From NCBI GenBank assembly GCA_019136175.1, contig JAGVUS010000399.1:1-13501 (forward strand): DNA of 13,501 nucleotides, read 5' to 3'. Numbering within the stretch: position 1 is the first letter of the stretch; every line of letters starts with the position of its first letter. Under the pieces are notes generated by a model, which saw nothing but the letters and a program-made list of their open reading frames with translations, searched no databases and was not told the DNA's origin. Shown here piece by piece: positions 7,512 to 13,501 of this stretch. The DNA comes from Chloroflexota bacterium (GTDB lineage Bacteria; Chloroflexota; Anaerolineae; Anaerolineales; Anaerolineaceae). A program made the position numbers and the translations under genes.

Positions 7512-8779
7512 TACCGCAGCGCAAACAAGGGGACCAGCATCTCTCCACTGGACATGCCCCCATGCCTGCCCAGCAGCGGATTGTCCCGATCCGCCCACCA
7601 AAGGTAAGCTCCATCCTGCGGTATCAACACCCAGTCACCCAATCGCTGACCTGCCTGGCGGCAGGCAGGCTGGTTGCCAAACAACCCGGCATTGACCAGG
7701 TCCGTGCTGCAGACCATTTGAAATTCACCCGGTAGAACCTGCAGGAGATAATTTTGCACCATTTCCTCCCGCCCCGGGTGAATGGCAAGATATGGCAGGC
7801 GGTTTTCACCGGTTGGCTGCATGATCAGGGCATCCAGCAGTTCCGGGTGATTTCGTAATTCATATTTTTCCTGTCGGGGAGTGCCAATTTGACCGTGATC
7901 AGCTGTCATCAGGAATAGGCTGTCTCCCCTGCCGCGGGCACGCAGGTGGAGCAGAAACCGATTTAAAAGGCTGCTGAAACTGGCAAACTCCAGGAAAACA
8001 CGCTCATCATTGGGTCCATAGCGGTGGGATAACTCATCAATATCCCCCCAGTATGCATAAACATACCCGGGTGTGTGTTGATGATCTGCCAGCCACGCCT
8101 GCATGGAAACCCATAAATCATTCACTGTCCGGAAACCCCAGACATCCACATCCTTCAGGAGCATTTGCGACAAACCCGACTTGGCAATACTATTGTGTTG
8201 GAAGGCAATCACATCCCTCCCAGCCCTGTGGAAATGCGGGCCCAAGGTATCAACCGGCAGAAATGTTTCCGGTTGAAAGCCTGCCCTGCGCAACGCACCG
8301 ATCTCCCCCAGGAAGGCTGCCGGGGACTGAAAAATCATGTTCCCCACCATGCCAAACTCCTTCAGCCAGAGTTCATATCCCAGAATGCCATGTTCAACGG
8401 GGGTTTTGCCTGTCCACAGGCTTGTCAATGCTGCGGAGGTGGTGCTGGGGACAATTGAGGTCAGTGGAAGCAGATTGCCCTCCTCCATCCAACTGGACCA
8501 GGGTGATTCATGAATAAAATTTTCAAAGAATTGCAGACCGAGACCATCCACCAACAGCAGGATTACCTGGCGGTATGGACCACCAATCACTTCCCGCCAC
8601 TTTTCAGAAAGAGGTTCTCCTCCTGGCAGTGGACAATCCAGCATCTCGCAAATGGTTGCGGGCAGGTTGGATATGGATTGACCGCCATAACCAGGGTGGA
8701 TGCTATCGCCACTGCCTGCCACACCGGGAATGCGGTAGGCAGTCAAATGGGGGAGGAGGTTGGCAATCAGGTTGGGCAT
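7508..8779 (-). CDS. Type I phosphodiesterase / nucleotide pyrophosphatase-family enzyme (alkaline phosphatase superfamily)
   Basis: This 423-residue enzyme has the full catalytic set of the NPP branch of the alkaline phosphatase superfamily: metal-binding Asp78 (LLLVDGLG), nucleophile Thr114 in PSTTSAALTSLWTG, Asp248 and His252 (WGDIDELSH), Asp294-His295 (TADHGQ) and His406 (GRHGGMS). Such enzymes hydrolyse phosphodiester or pyrophosphate bonds with two zinc ions. There is no signal peptide or membrane segment, so it appears cytosolic; the substrate is unknown. The start at 8779 is supported by GGAG (CTCC at 8787-8790 on the given strand) seven bases upstream. A perfect palindrome at 7650-7669 encodes PACRQAG (371-377) between GLFGNQ and QRLGDW, and looks like a small insertion. 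It diverges from the phosphoribosyltransferase gene and overlaps the AI-2E-family gene tail-to-tail by four bases. Confidence 0.92.
   Translation of the reverse strand: MPNLIANLLPHLTAYRIPGVAGSGDSIHPGYGGQSISNLPATICEMLDCPLPGGEPLSEKWREVIGGPYRQVILLLVDGLGLQFFENFIHESPWSSWMEEGNLLPLTSIVPSTTSAALTSLWTGKTPVEHGILGYELWLKEFGMVGNMIFQSPAAFLGEIGALRRAGFQPETFLPVDTLGPHFHRAGRDVIAFQHNSIAKSGLSQMLLKDVDVWGFRTVNDLWVSMQAWLADHQHTPGYVYAYWGDIDELSHRYGPNDERVFLEFASFSSLLNRFLLHLRARGRGDSLFLMTADHGQIGTPRQEKYELRNHPELLDALIMQPTGENRLPYLAIHPGREEMVQNYLLQVLPGEFQMVCSTDLVNAGLFGNQPACRQAGQRLGDWVLIPQDGAYLWWADRDNPLLGRHGGMSSGEMLVPLFALRY
7650..7669. repeat. Perfect 8-bp-arm palindrome inside the phosphodiesterase gene
   Basis: CCTGCCTG (7650-7657) and CAGGCAGG (7662-7669) are exact reverse complements separated by GCGG. 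Read on the - strand in frame, the element gives the peptide PACRQAG. It lies in a loop-like position just before the C-terminal metal-ligand region. Its symmetry and unusual peptide suggest a small mobile or repeated palindrome accommodated in the gene, but only this one copy is seen in the window. Confidence 0.55.
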
Positions 8780-8840
8780 CTTGATTCTCCGGGCTAAAAT
8801 TGTTTCTATCTTATCATACTTCCCCCAGGGTTACTGCCGC

Positions 8841-8870
8841 TTGATTGCAGGAACCCATTTTCGATATAAT
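8841..8870 (+). promoter_or_regulatory. Promoter of the phosphoribosyltransferase gene
   Basis: A perfect -10 box TATAAT (8865-8870) is preceded after 18 bases by TTGATT (8841-8846, four of six -35 bases). Transcription would begin near 8877, giving a leader of about 31 bases to the ATG at 8908. The same 128-base region must also contain the divergent promoter for the phosphodiesterase gene. A - strand TATGAT (8813-8818) is a possible -10 there but lacks a matching -35. Confidence 0.65.
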
Positions 8871-8891
8871 CTTGTCAGAGAAGTTTGCTAC

Positions 8892-8898
8892 AGGAAGG
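8892..8898 (+). promoter_or_regulatory. Ribosome binding site fixing the phosphoribosyltransferase start
   Basis: AGGAAGG lies nine bases upstream of the ATG at 8908. The longer alternative starting at 8845 begins upstream of the -10 box, so it could not be translated from this promoter. Confidence 0.7.
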
Positions 8899-8907
8899 AA
8901 CCAGGCA

Positions 8908-9429
8908 ATGGCGACGAACCGGAAAACCCTGAACTGGTTGGATTTTGATCAACTGGTTGATCAATTGATTCCACAATTTGACGTGGAATTTGACGTATTG
9001 TTAATGATTACCCGGGGTGGTATCGTACCTGGTGGGGCACTGGCAGAGGCATTGAACCTGACCACCATCCTGACCGCCAGTGTGGATTTCCCCCCCATCA
9101 CCGTGGAAATGACGGAAAGCGAACGAGCCCGCCTGCAGGCATTTCCAAAATTCCTGCAATTCCCGGAGTCCGATTTACTGTTGGGGAAAAAAGTACTTGT
9201 GGTGGATGATGTCTGGGGCTCGGGAAGAACAATTACGGCTGTGCAGAACCGTGTTCGCGCAGCCGGTGGAGTTCCATTCAGTTGTGTTTTGCATTTTAAC
9301 CCCTTGCGGAACCTGTTTGGATCTTCAAGACCGGATTATTATGCCGACCTGACGGATATATACATCATCTACCCGTGGGAGATCCAACGGGGAATGCATT
9401 TTTCAATGCTGCCGGGAAAACCGCTTTAA
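8908..9429 (+). CDS. Purine-type phosphoribosyltransferase (COG2236-like)
   Basis: The 173-residue product has a type I phosphoribosyltransferase fold. The PRPP-binding loop is VLVVDDVWGSGRTIT (96-110), with Asp100-Asp101 and the Gly-Ser-Gly-Arg-Thr turn. An N-terminal MITRGGIVPG loop (33-42) corresponds to the TRGGLVPA-type pyrophosphate-contact loop. The C-terminal PDYYADLTDIYIIYPWE (142-158) matches the PDYY...PWE ending of hypoxanthine/xanthine phosphoribosyltransferase-like proteins of COG2236. The likely reaction is joining a purine base to PRPP for salvage, but the exact base cannot be read. Promoter and AGGAAGG position favour the start at 8908 over 8845, which would add an implausible 21-residue extension. 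The stop shares TTAA with the convergent glycosyltransferase gene. The gene stands as a single transcription unit. Confidence 0.87.
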   Translation: MATNRKTLNWLDFDQLVDQLIPQFDVEFDVLLMITRGGIVPGGALAEALNLTTILTASVDFPPITVEMTESERARLQAFPKFLQFPESDLLLGKKVLVVDDVWGSGRTITAVQNRVRAAGGVPFSCVLHFNPLRNLFGSSRPDYYADLTDIYIIYPWEIQRGMHFSMLPGKPL

Positions 9430-10460
9430 ACACCAGGTCCAGCACCCAGCAGCACTTCCAGGTATGCATCCACCATTCCATCCAGGCTGAAGGCTTCCTC
9501 TGCCCGCTGACGGGCTGCAGTCTGAAAGCGCGGTAAATCCGCCAGGATTTCATTGACACCCCGCACCAACACGTTCACATCCGGCGGCTGAAGGTTCCAG
9601 TAATCGCTGCCGTAAGGTACAACTCTCCCCGAATCACCGGTCACAAGCTCTGGAAGCGCACCGGTGGCATAGGCTGCCACAGGCAGCCCGCAAGCCAGTG
9701 CTTCAATCACTGCATTGGGACAGGAGGCGTTTAAATCCGCTGAAAACAGGATGTGGGCGGATCGATCCATCGCCGGAACCTGACTGCGGGGAACCACTCC
9801 CTCCCACCGGATGGGGGAGGTGGAGCGTTCATCCATTTTTTCACGAATGGATGGGGGAACATCCGAGACCACCATCAATTCCACAGGTTTGGCAAGCTCC
9901 AGGTTCAGCTGGTTGACCAGGGTTACCGCGGTTTCCAAACCCTGTTCCATTCCGCCCTTCAAGTGCCCTTCCACAAGCAGGACCCGGTAAAAATCCTCCG
10001 GGGGACGCTCCGCTCCAACCGGCGTGTAAAGGGACAGGTCCACGCCATTGTAAATGATCCGATTGGGTGTCTTGACTGCACCATAGACAGTATGCCACCA
10101 CTGGCGGGCAAACTGCGATTGGTAGATAATCCGGTCCGCCAGGTTCCTGCGGATGGTGGAAAGCAGCCAGTTGCCCCATTCAGATTTGAGGTAATGCTTC
10201 CAACCCGTCTTCCGCTTTTTGTGCATCCAGTTCAAACCATTCAGCCGTTGGACGATCGGCAGCCCGCGCTGTTTTGCACGAATGAGAAGGTCCAGCCGCT
10301 TTGTTCCTGCAATTACAAGCACAGCCCTGCAGGTTGGATCCAATGGATCGTGATGGGCAGGGATCCCCCGGGCTTGCAAACCCTGGATCAGTTTCGCCTG
10401 GAAAGAGGGCGGTCCCCCCAACCCGGTGGTATTGGGCAGGATGCAAATACTATCAGTCAC
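9426..10460 (-). CDS. Glycosyltransferase family 4, polysaccharide biosynthesis
   Basis: This 344-residue GT-B fold enzyme starts with GTG. The N-terminal acceptor domain has a glycine loop GLGGPPSF (13-20); NGVDL (138-142) follows the domain linker. The donor domain carries SCPNAVIEALACGLPV (246-261), then the ATGALPELV stretch (265-273), which is typical of GT4 enzymes that bind nucleotide sugars with retention of stereochemistry. There are no membrane helices; it probably acts at the inner face of the membrane. The start is chosen because GTGACTGA overlaps the stop of wecB by eight bases, the same coupling layout as in the M42 pair. A role in transferring a sugar such as ManNAcA or GlcNAc onto a lipid-linked polysaccharide intermediate is inferred from the wecC-wecB context. 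It ends the operon with no terminator, sharing TTAA with the opposing gene. Confidence 0.9.
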   Translation of the reverse strand: MTDSICILPNTTGLGGPPSFQAKLIQGLQARGIPAHHDPLDPTCRAVLVIAGTKRLDLLIRAKQRGLPIVQRLNGLNWMHKKRKTGWKHYLKSEWGNWLLSTIRRNLADRIIYQSQFARQWWHTVYGAVKTPNRIIYNGVDLSLYTPVGAERPPEDFYRVLLVEGHLKGGMEQGLETAVTLVNQLNLELAKPVELMVVSDVPPSIREKMDERSTSPIRWEGVVPRSQVPAMDRSAHILFSADLNASCPNAVIEALACGLPVAAYATGALPELVTGDSGRVVPYGSDYWNLQPPDVNVLVRGVNEILADLPRFQTAARQRAEEAFSLDGMVDAYLEVLLGAGPGV

Positions 10461-11478
10461 TGTAATTCACCAGCGCTTTCACAATCCGTTCAGCCGCGTG
10501 CCCGTCTCCAAATGGATTGGCTGCCTGTGCCATCGCTGCGTGGGCGTCAGGGTCATCCAGCAACCGGGCGGATTCCCGGACAATCCTTGCCGGGTCGGAT
10601 CCAACCAGCTTGAGGACACCCGCTTCCAAACCTTCGGGGCGCTCGGTCACTTCCCGCAGCACCAGGGTGGGCACACCCAGCCCGGTTGCTTCCTCCTGGA
10701 TACCTCCCGAGTCGGTTAACACCAGTGTGGCGCGCTTCATCAAATGCACCATGGGCAGGTAATCCAACGGTGGCAGAAGGGTGATGTTCGGCACGCCTGC
10801 CAGCAACTGGTAAACGGGCTGCTGCACATTGGGATTGAGATGCACAGGGTAAATCAAGTGGATGGAGTCGGAATATTGCTCCGCCAGTCCTCGCAGCAAT
10901 TCCTGTGTTTCGGTGGGCATGGGATGGGTGACGATTTTCTGGAGGGCATCAATGACCGGGTTGCCTGTCACAACAATGCGTTCATCCGGCACGCCTTCCC
11001 GCAGCAGGTTCCGGCGGGCATGCTGGGTCGGGGTAAAATGCAGATCAGCAACCACCCCGGCAATCCTGCGGTTGATTTCCTCCGGGAACGGCTGCCACTT
11101 GTCATCCGTCCGCAAACCTGCCTCCACGTGCCCAACCCGGATTCGGTTGTAGTAGCAAAGCAGGGCGGTCGTCATGACCGTTGTGGTATCGCCCTGCACC
11201 AGCACCCAGTCCGGTTTCTCGGATTTTAACACCGGGTCCAGGTGGGTCAGAATCCCGGCGGTCAGGTCCGCCAGGCTCTGGTCCGGGCGCATCAGGTTCA
11301 GGTCAATATCCGGAACAATCTTGAATACGGAAAGCACCTGGTCCAGCATCTGGCGGTGCTGGGCGGTCACACACACCCTGGATTCCACTCCCGCGGTGGC
11401 TGCCAGTTGCAGTACCACCGGAGCCATCTTGACTGCCTCCGGGCGGGTTCCAAAAATATTCAACACGTGAATTGTCAT
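10453..11478 (-). CDS. wecB: UDP-GlcNAc 2-epimerase (non-hydrolysing) with internal deletion of the HRRE region
   Basis: The 341-residue product matches WecB/MnaA almost throughout: FGTRPEAVKMAP (9-20), TAQHRQMLDQ (38-47), GDTTT with Asp97, GHVEAGLR with Glu119, PEEINRR (132-138), TGNPVIDAL (171-179), YPVHLNPNV (210-218), TDSGGIQEEA (255-264) and TERPEG (278-283). Such enzymes convert UDP-GlcNAc to UDP-ManNAc, the substrate of wecC next door. Between VIDAL and YPVHL only about 28 residues remain, where E. coli WecB (recalled) has about 63. The missing piece includes LVTGHRRES with His213, which is implicated in catalysis. The reading frame is intact and the missing motif is not in another frame. 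Activity is therefore doubtful. The start is MTIHVLN, supported by AAAGGA and a TAATG overlap with wecC; a 28-residue upstream extension is rejected. Confidence 0.9.
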   Translation of the reverse strand: MTIHVLNIFGTRPEAVKMAPVVLQLAATAGVESRVCVTAQHRQMLDQVLSVFKIVPDIDLNLMRPDQSLADLTAGILTHLDPVLKSEKPDWVLVQGDTTTVMTTALLCYYNRIRVGHVEAGLRTDDKWQPFPEEINRRIAGVVADLHFTPTQHARRNLLREGVPDERIVVTGNPVIDALQKIVTHPMPTETQELLRGLAEQYSDSIHLIYPVHLNPNVQQPVYQLLAGVPNITLLPPLDYLPMVHLMKRATLVLTDSGGIQEEATGLGVPTLVLREVTERPEGLEAGVLKLVGSDPARIVRESARLLDDPDAHAAMAQAANPFGDGHAAERIVKALVNYSD

Positions 11479-12761
11479 TACCGGGGATCCTTTCCCACGC
11501 CCAAGCGGTGGATGGTAAACCCGGCAGCCCGCCATGCCTGGGGAGACCATCCTCCCACACAATCCATTGCGATTCTGGCGGATGTCAGCCCAGCCACACT
11601 TGCCGGGTCCAGTTCCCGCAATTGCTGATGCCCCACCAGGAGCAGCAATGCATCCGCCCCGGCAACAGCCTCGTCCAGGGAAGGATGGGAGGTTGCGCCC
11701 GGAATCACAAAATCTGGTTTGAAGGGTTCAAAAACTTGCACAGTTGCGCCTGCGTTCACCAGCAGGTGGATAACCTCAACGGCAGGGCTTTCGCGCAAAT
11801 CATCCACGTCCGGTTTGTATGCCAGACCCAGAGCGGCAATCGTCTTCCCATGAAGGTTGCCCAGGCCGCGCTGGACCATCCGCAAGACAAACCGGGGCTG
11901 CGAGTCATTGACATCCCGGGCAGTATGAATCAGCGGCGTCAGGTCTGGGGCTGCCTGCACCAGGAACCAGGGATCCACGCTGATGCAGTGTCCACCCACA
12001 CCCGGACCCGGATTCAGAATTTTCACCCGCGGGTGCCGGTTTGCCAAACGGATCGTCTCCCAAACATCCACGCCAAACCGGTCTGCCAGCCGGGAAAATT
12101 CGTTGGCAATGGCAATATTGACATCCCGGTAAGTATTTTCCATCAGCTTGACCATCTCTGCGGTGGTGGCATCCGTCAGGATGATTTCCCCGCGCACAAA
12201 GGTGGCATACAGATCACGCCCTGCCCGGGCAGATGCCTCGGTGACACCACCGATAATGCGGGTGTTTTCCACCAGTTCCCGCAGGATTTGCCCGGGTAAA
12301 ACCCGCTCCGGGGAATATGCCAGGTGGAAATCTTCACCTGCAACCAGCCCGCTTTTTTCCAGGATGGGGCGGACCACATCCAGGGTCGTCAGCGGCGGGG
12401 AAGTGGATTCAAGCACCACCAGGTTGCCCCGGCGCAAGGATGGGAGGACCATCTCTGCAGCAGAAATGACATAGGAGAGATCCGCCGATTTATCTTCATG
12501 AAAAGGAGTGGGAACAGCAATGACAAAAGCATCCGCTTCCGGAACCTGGCTGCTGACCGTCAACTGTCCGCTCTGCAGGGCATCCTGGACCAGGCTGCGC
12601 AGTCCCGGCTCGTAGATGTGAATCTGCCCGCCCCGCAGACCATCCACGATCCCCTGGTTGACATCCACACCCACCACCCGGATGCCGTGCGTCGCAAATG
12701 TACTTGCCGTGGGCAGTCCAATATACCCCAGCCCAAGAACACAGACCGATTGGAAATTCAT
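11478..12761 (-). CDS. wecC: UDP-N-acetyl-D-mannosamine dehydrogenase
   Basis: This 427-residue UDP-sugar dehydrogenase oxidises UDP-ManNAc to UDP-ManNAcA using two NAD+. Features seen are the Rossmann motif GLGYIGLP (10-17), VPTPF (83-87), LESTSP (117-122), SPERVLPG (150-157) with Glu152, EMVKLMENTYRDVNIA (202-217) with Lys205, LANRHPRV (239-246), the catalytic-loop GPGVGGHCISVDPWF (252-266) with Cys259, and KPDVDDLRESPA (316-327). The RHPRV and CISVDPWF wording fits WecC rather than UDP-glucose or UDP-galactosamine dehydrogenases. A GAGG lies four bases before the ATG. It leads the operon with wecB (one-base overlap) and the GT4 gene. All key residues are present, unlike its partner wecB. 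Alternative: dehydrogenase for a related UDP-HexNAc; less likely given the partner. Confidence 0.94.
   Translation of the reverse strand: MNFQSVCVLGLGYIGLPTASTFATHGIRVVGVDVNQGIVDGLRGGQIHIYEPGLRSLVQDALQSGQLTVSSQVPEADAFVIAVPTPFHEDKSADLSYVISAAEMVLPSLRRGNLVVLESTSPPLTTLDVVRPILEKSGLVAGEDFHLAYSPERVLPGQILRELVENTRIIGGVTEASARAGRDLYATFVRGEIILTDATTAEMVKLMENTYRDVNIAIANEFSRLADRFGVDVWETIRLANRHPRVKILNPGPGVGGHCISVDPWFLVQAAPDLTPLIHTARDVNDSQPRFVLRMVQRGLGNLHGKTIAALGLAYKPDVDDLRESPAVEVIHLLVNAGATVQVFEPFKPDFVIPGATSHPSLDEAVAGADALLLLVGHQQLRELDPASVAGLTSARIAMDCVGGWSPQAWRAAGFTIHRLGVGKDPR
11488..11493 (-). promoter_or_regulatory. Ribosome binding site for wecB
   Basis: Read on the - strand, AAAGGA lies nine bases upstream of the ATG at 11478, within the end of wecC. 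It supports MTIHVLNIFG as the N-terminus, where WecB homologues begin, rather than an in-frame start at 11562 that would lie deep in wecC. Confidence 0.65.
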
Positions 12762-12802
12762 AAAACCTCGATTGCTCCAGTTGTCAACATTGTGCAGGCT
12801 GA

Positions 12803-12831
12803 ATTATCCCATAACAATGGATGATGGGGAA
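12803..12831 (-). promoter_or_regulatory. Possible promoter of the wecC-wecB-GT4 operon
   Basis: On the - strand a -10 box GATAAT (12808 down to 12803, five of six) has a weak -35 TTCCCC (12831 down to 12826, three of six) after 17 bases. Transcription would begin near 12796, about 35 bases before wecC. A short inverted repeat (GGGAA/TTCCC, 12827-12840) overlaps the -35. The call rests mostly on the -10 box. Confidence 0.3.
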
Positions 12832-12872
12832 GGCTTTCCCTTTTCAGCCGGTTTTAACCAATCTCCAATTCC

Positions 12873-12881
12873 TGATATAAT
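12873..12881 (+). promoter_or_regulatory. Extended -10 promoter of the secreted protein gene
   Basis: TGATATAAT combines a perfect -10 box TATAAT (12876-12881) with an extended -10 TG (12873-12874). No good -35 is seen at 16-18 bases, which is common for extended -10 promoters. The predicted start near 12888 gives a leader of about 60 bases to the ATG at 12948. The upstream 12762-12872 stretch holds only the divergent wecC promoter candidate. Confidence 0.55.
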
Positions 12882-12947
12882 TCCTCCCATCTTCCTGGCG
12901 GATCTCATCCCGCCATTCCCCATTTTATTCAACATAAGGATCACCAA

Positions 12948-13501
12948 ATGGTTCCTCCACGCAAGCCGCAGATTCTGTTTACTGTATTTATGCTGGCATT
13001 CCTGCTGGCATCCCTGGCTCTGCCCCAGGCGGTCACGCTGGCAAGCCCGGTTTTGTCTCCTCAATCAGACACTATCCTTACACCCGTGGTAACGATGGAT
13101 GTCAGACACGACACCTCCATTCCCCTCCGGCAAATGCAAGCCCTGCCGCCGCCGGATCAACCAGCCGCAGAAGTCCAGCGCATGGATCGCCCGGGGCTGG
13201 AAGGATTTCCCGCGAATGACAGCACCGATCCCGATCTGATTCAACAAAATCGCGGGCTTGATTCCATGCCCGTGACCACCGTGAATTTTGACGGCATCCC
13301 GGGCATCAATAATGTCCATCCACCAGACACCAACGGAGACGTGGGACCCAACCATTATATGCAATGGGTGAATCTCTCCCTCCAGGTTTGGGACAAGGAG
13401 GGTAACAGCCTGTTTGGACCAGTCAACGGCAACACCATCTGGCAGGGTTTTGGCGGGATTTGCGAAACCACCAACAGCGGCGATCCCATCGTCCTCTATG
13501 A
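12948..13501 (+). CDS. Secreted surface protein, N-terminal part (3' end outside window)
   Basis: The frame is open from ATG 12948 to the window end (184 codons). AAGGA at 12936-12940, seven bases upstream, supports the start. The N-terminus is a Sec signal peptide: Arg5/Lys6, hydrophobic core 9-27 and likely cleavage after TLA (Ala32). A disordered Pro-rich segment (33-110) follows, then NFDGIPGINNVHPPDTNGDVGPNH starting at 113, here quoted only in part by its key PPDTNGDVGP (125-134). The MQWVNLSLQVWDKEG (138-152) stretch and GDPIVLY (178-184) at the break follow. This pattern is familiar from large exported, repeat-rich proteins of Chloroflexota and other environmental bacteria, often with beta-propeller and later Ig-like domains; I recall it but cannot search. 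Function unknown; possibly a surface adhesin or exoenzyme. One Cys (172) is visible. Confidence 0.8.
   Translation, partial: MVPPRKPQILFTVFMLAFLLASLALPQAVTLASPVLSPQSDTILTPVVTMDVRHDTSIPLRQMQALPPPDQPAAEVQRMDRPGLEGFPANDSTDPDLIQQNRGLDSMPVTTVNFDGIPGINNVHPPDTNGDVGPNHYMQWVNLSLQVWDKEGNSLFGPVNGNTIWQGFGGICETTNSGDPIVLY

Noticed and set aside
8711..8743. Inverted repeat ACTGCCT / AGGCAGT with a 19-base spacer
   Set aside because: It falls inside the phosphodiesterase coding region near its start, has only 7-bp arms and no T tract. It could occur by chance.
9090..9096. Run of seven C in the phosphoribosyltransferase gene
   Set aside because: It is shorter than typical slippage loci and encodes an ordinary Phe-Pro-Pro. 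There is no sign of frame change.
9753..10613. 286-codon open frame on the + strand
   Set aside because: It lies antisense to the GT4 gene and the end of wecB, both with clear family motifs. Its translation is His/Gln/Pro-rich with no recognisable domain.
11479..11562. Upstream start for wecB adding 28 residues
   Set aside because: The extension lies deep in wecC, and the homologous N-terminus begins at MTIHVLNIFG with its own AAAGGA site.
11472..12299. 275-codon open frame on the + strand
   Set aside because: It is antisense to wecC, whose motifs are complete, and its protein looks like a mirror-frame product rich in His, Gln and Cys.
12782..12787. Perfect TTGACA on the - strand upstream of wecC
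   Set aside because: A -10 box at proper spacing would overlap the wecC start codon, and the sequence there (TTTATG) is a poor match.
12827..12844. GGGAA/TTCCC hairpin followed by TTTT, terminator-like
   Set aside because: The stem is only five base pairs, and no + strand gene ends upstream of it. It sits between two divergent genes, so at most it is an operator.

Overview
The window looks like a chromosomal segment of a member of the Chloroflexota, probably Anaerolineae. This is inferred from gene style, not from a marker gene. The clues are Thr/Pro-rich 'TPTPT' linkers after membrane anchors or lipoboxes, a run of M42 aminopeptidases, and an exported protein carrying a PPDTNGDVGP-type motif. 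The segment is tightly packed: most neighbouring genes overlap or lie within a few bases. The longest gene-free stretches are 979-1074, 8780-8907 and 12762-12947, all under 200 bases. I see no RNA genes, CRISPR arrays, insertion sequences or phage genes.

Left part, + strand (1-7511). The window opens inside a cytosolic TPR-containing histidine kinase. A good promoter (1023-1051) then precedes a run of genes that could form one operon: a small membrane-anchored Thr/Pro-rich protein, three tandem M42-family metallo-aminopeptidases with complete metal-ligand sets, an orphan solute-binding lipoprotein, a 99-residue two-helix membrane protein and an AI-2E-family (PerM-like) membrane protein. A plausible reading is peptide breakdown in the cytoplasm next to substrate capture at the surface, but no ABC permease or ATPase is present to complete an importer.

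Middle part (7508-9429). A type I phosphodiesterase/nucleotide pyrophosphatase-family enzyme on the - strand and a phosphoribosyltransferase on the + strand diverge from a 128-base region. That region contains a near-consensus promoter, which also decides the start of the phosphoribosyltransferase. Both genes collide with their convergent neighbours by sharing the same four bases, TTAA, for opposing stop codons.

Right part, - strand (12761 down to 9426). A three-gene overlapping operon encodes UDP-ManNAc dehydrogenase (wecC), non-hydrolysing UDP-GlcNAc 2-epimerase (wecB) and a GT4 glycosyltransferase. Together these suggest synthesis and transfer of ManNAcA for a surface polysaccharide. The most striking observation in the window is that wecB has an apparent in-frame deletion of about 35 codons. 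It removes the otherwise conserved HRRE motif, including the residue equivalent to E. coli His213, while all flanking motifs are intact. Diverging from wecC, a secreted protein begins at 12948 and runs off the end of the window.
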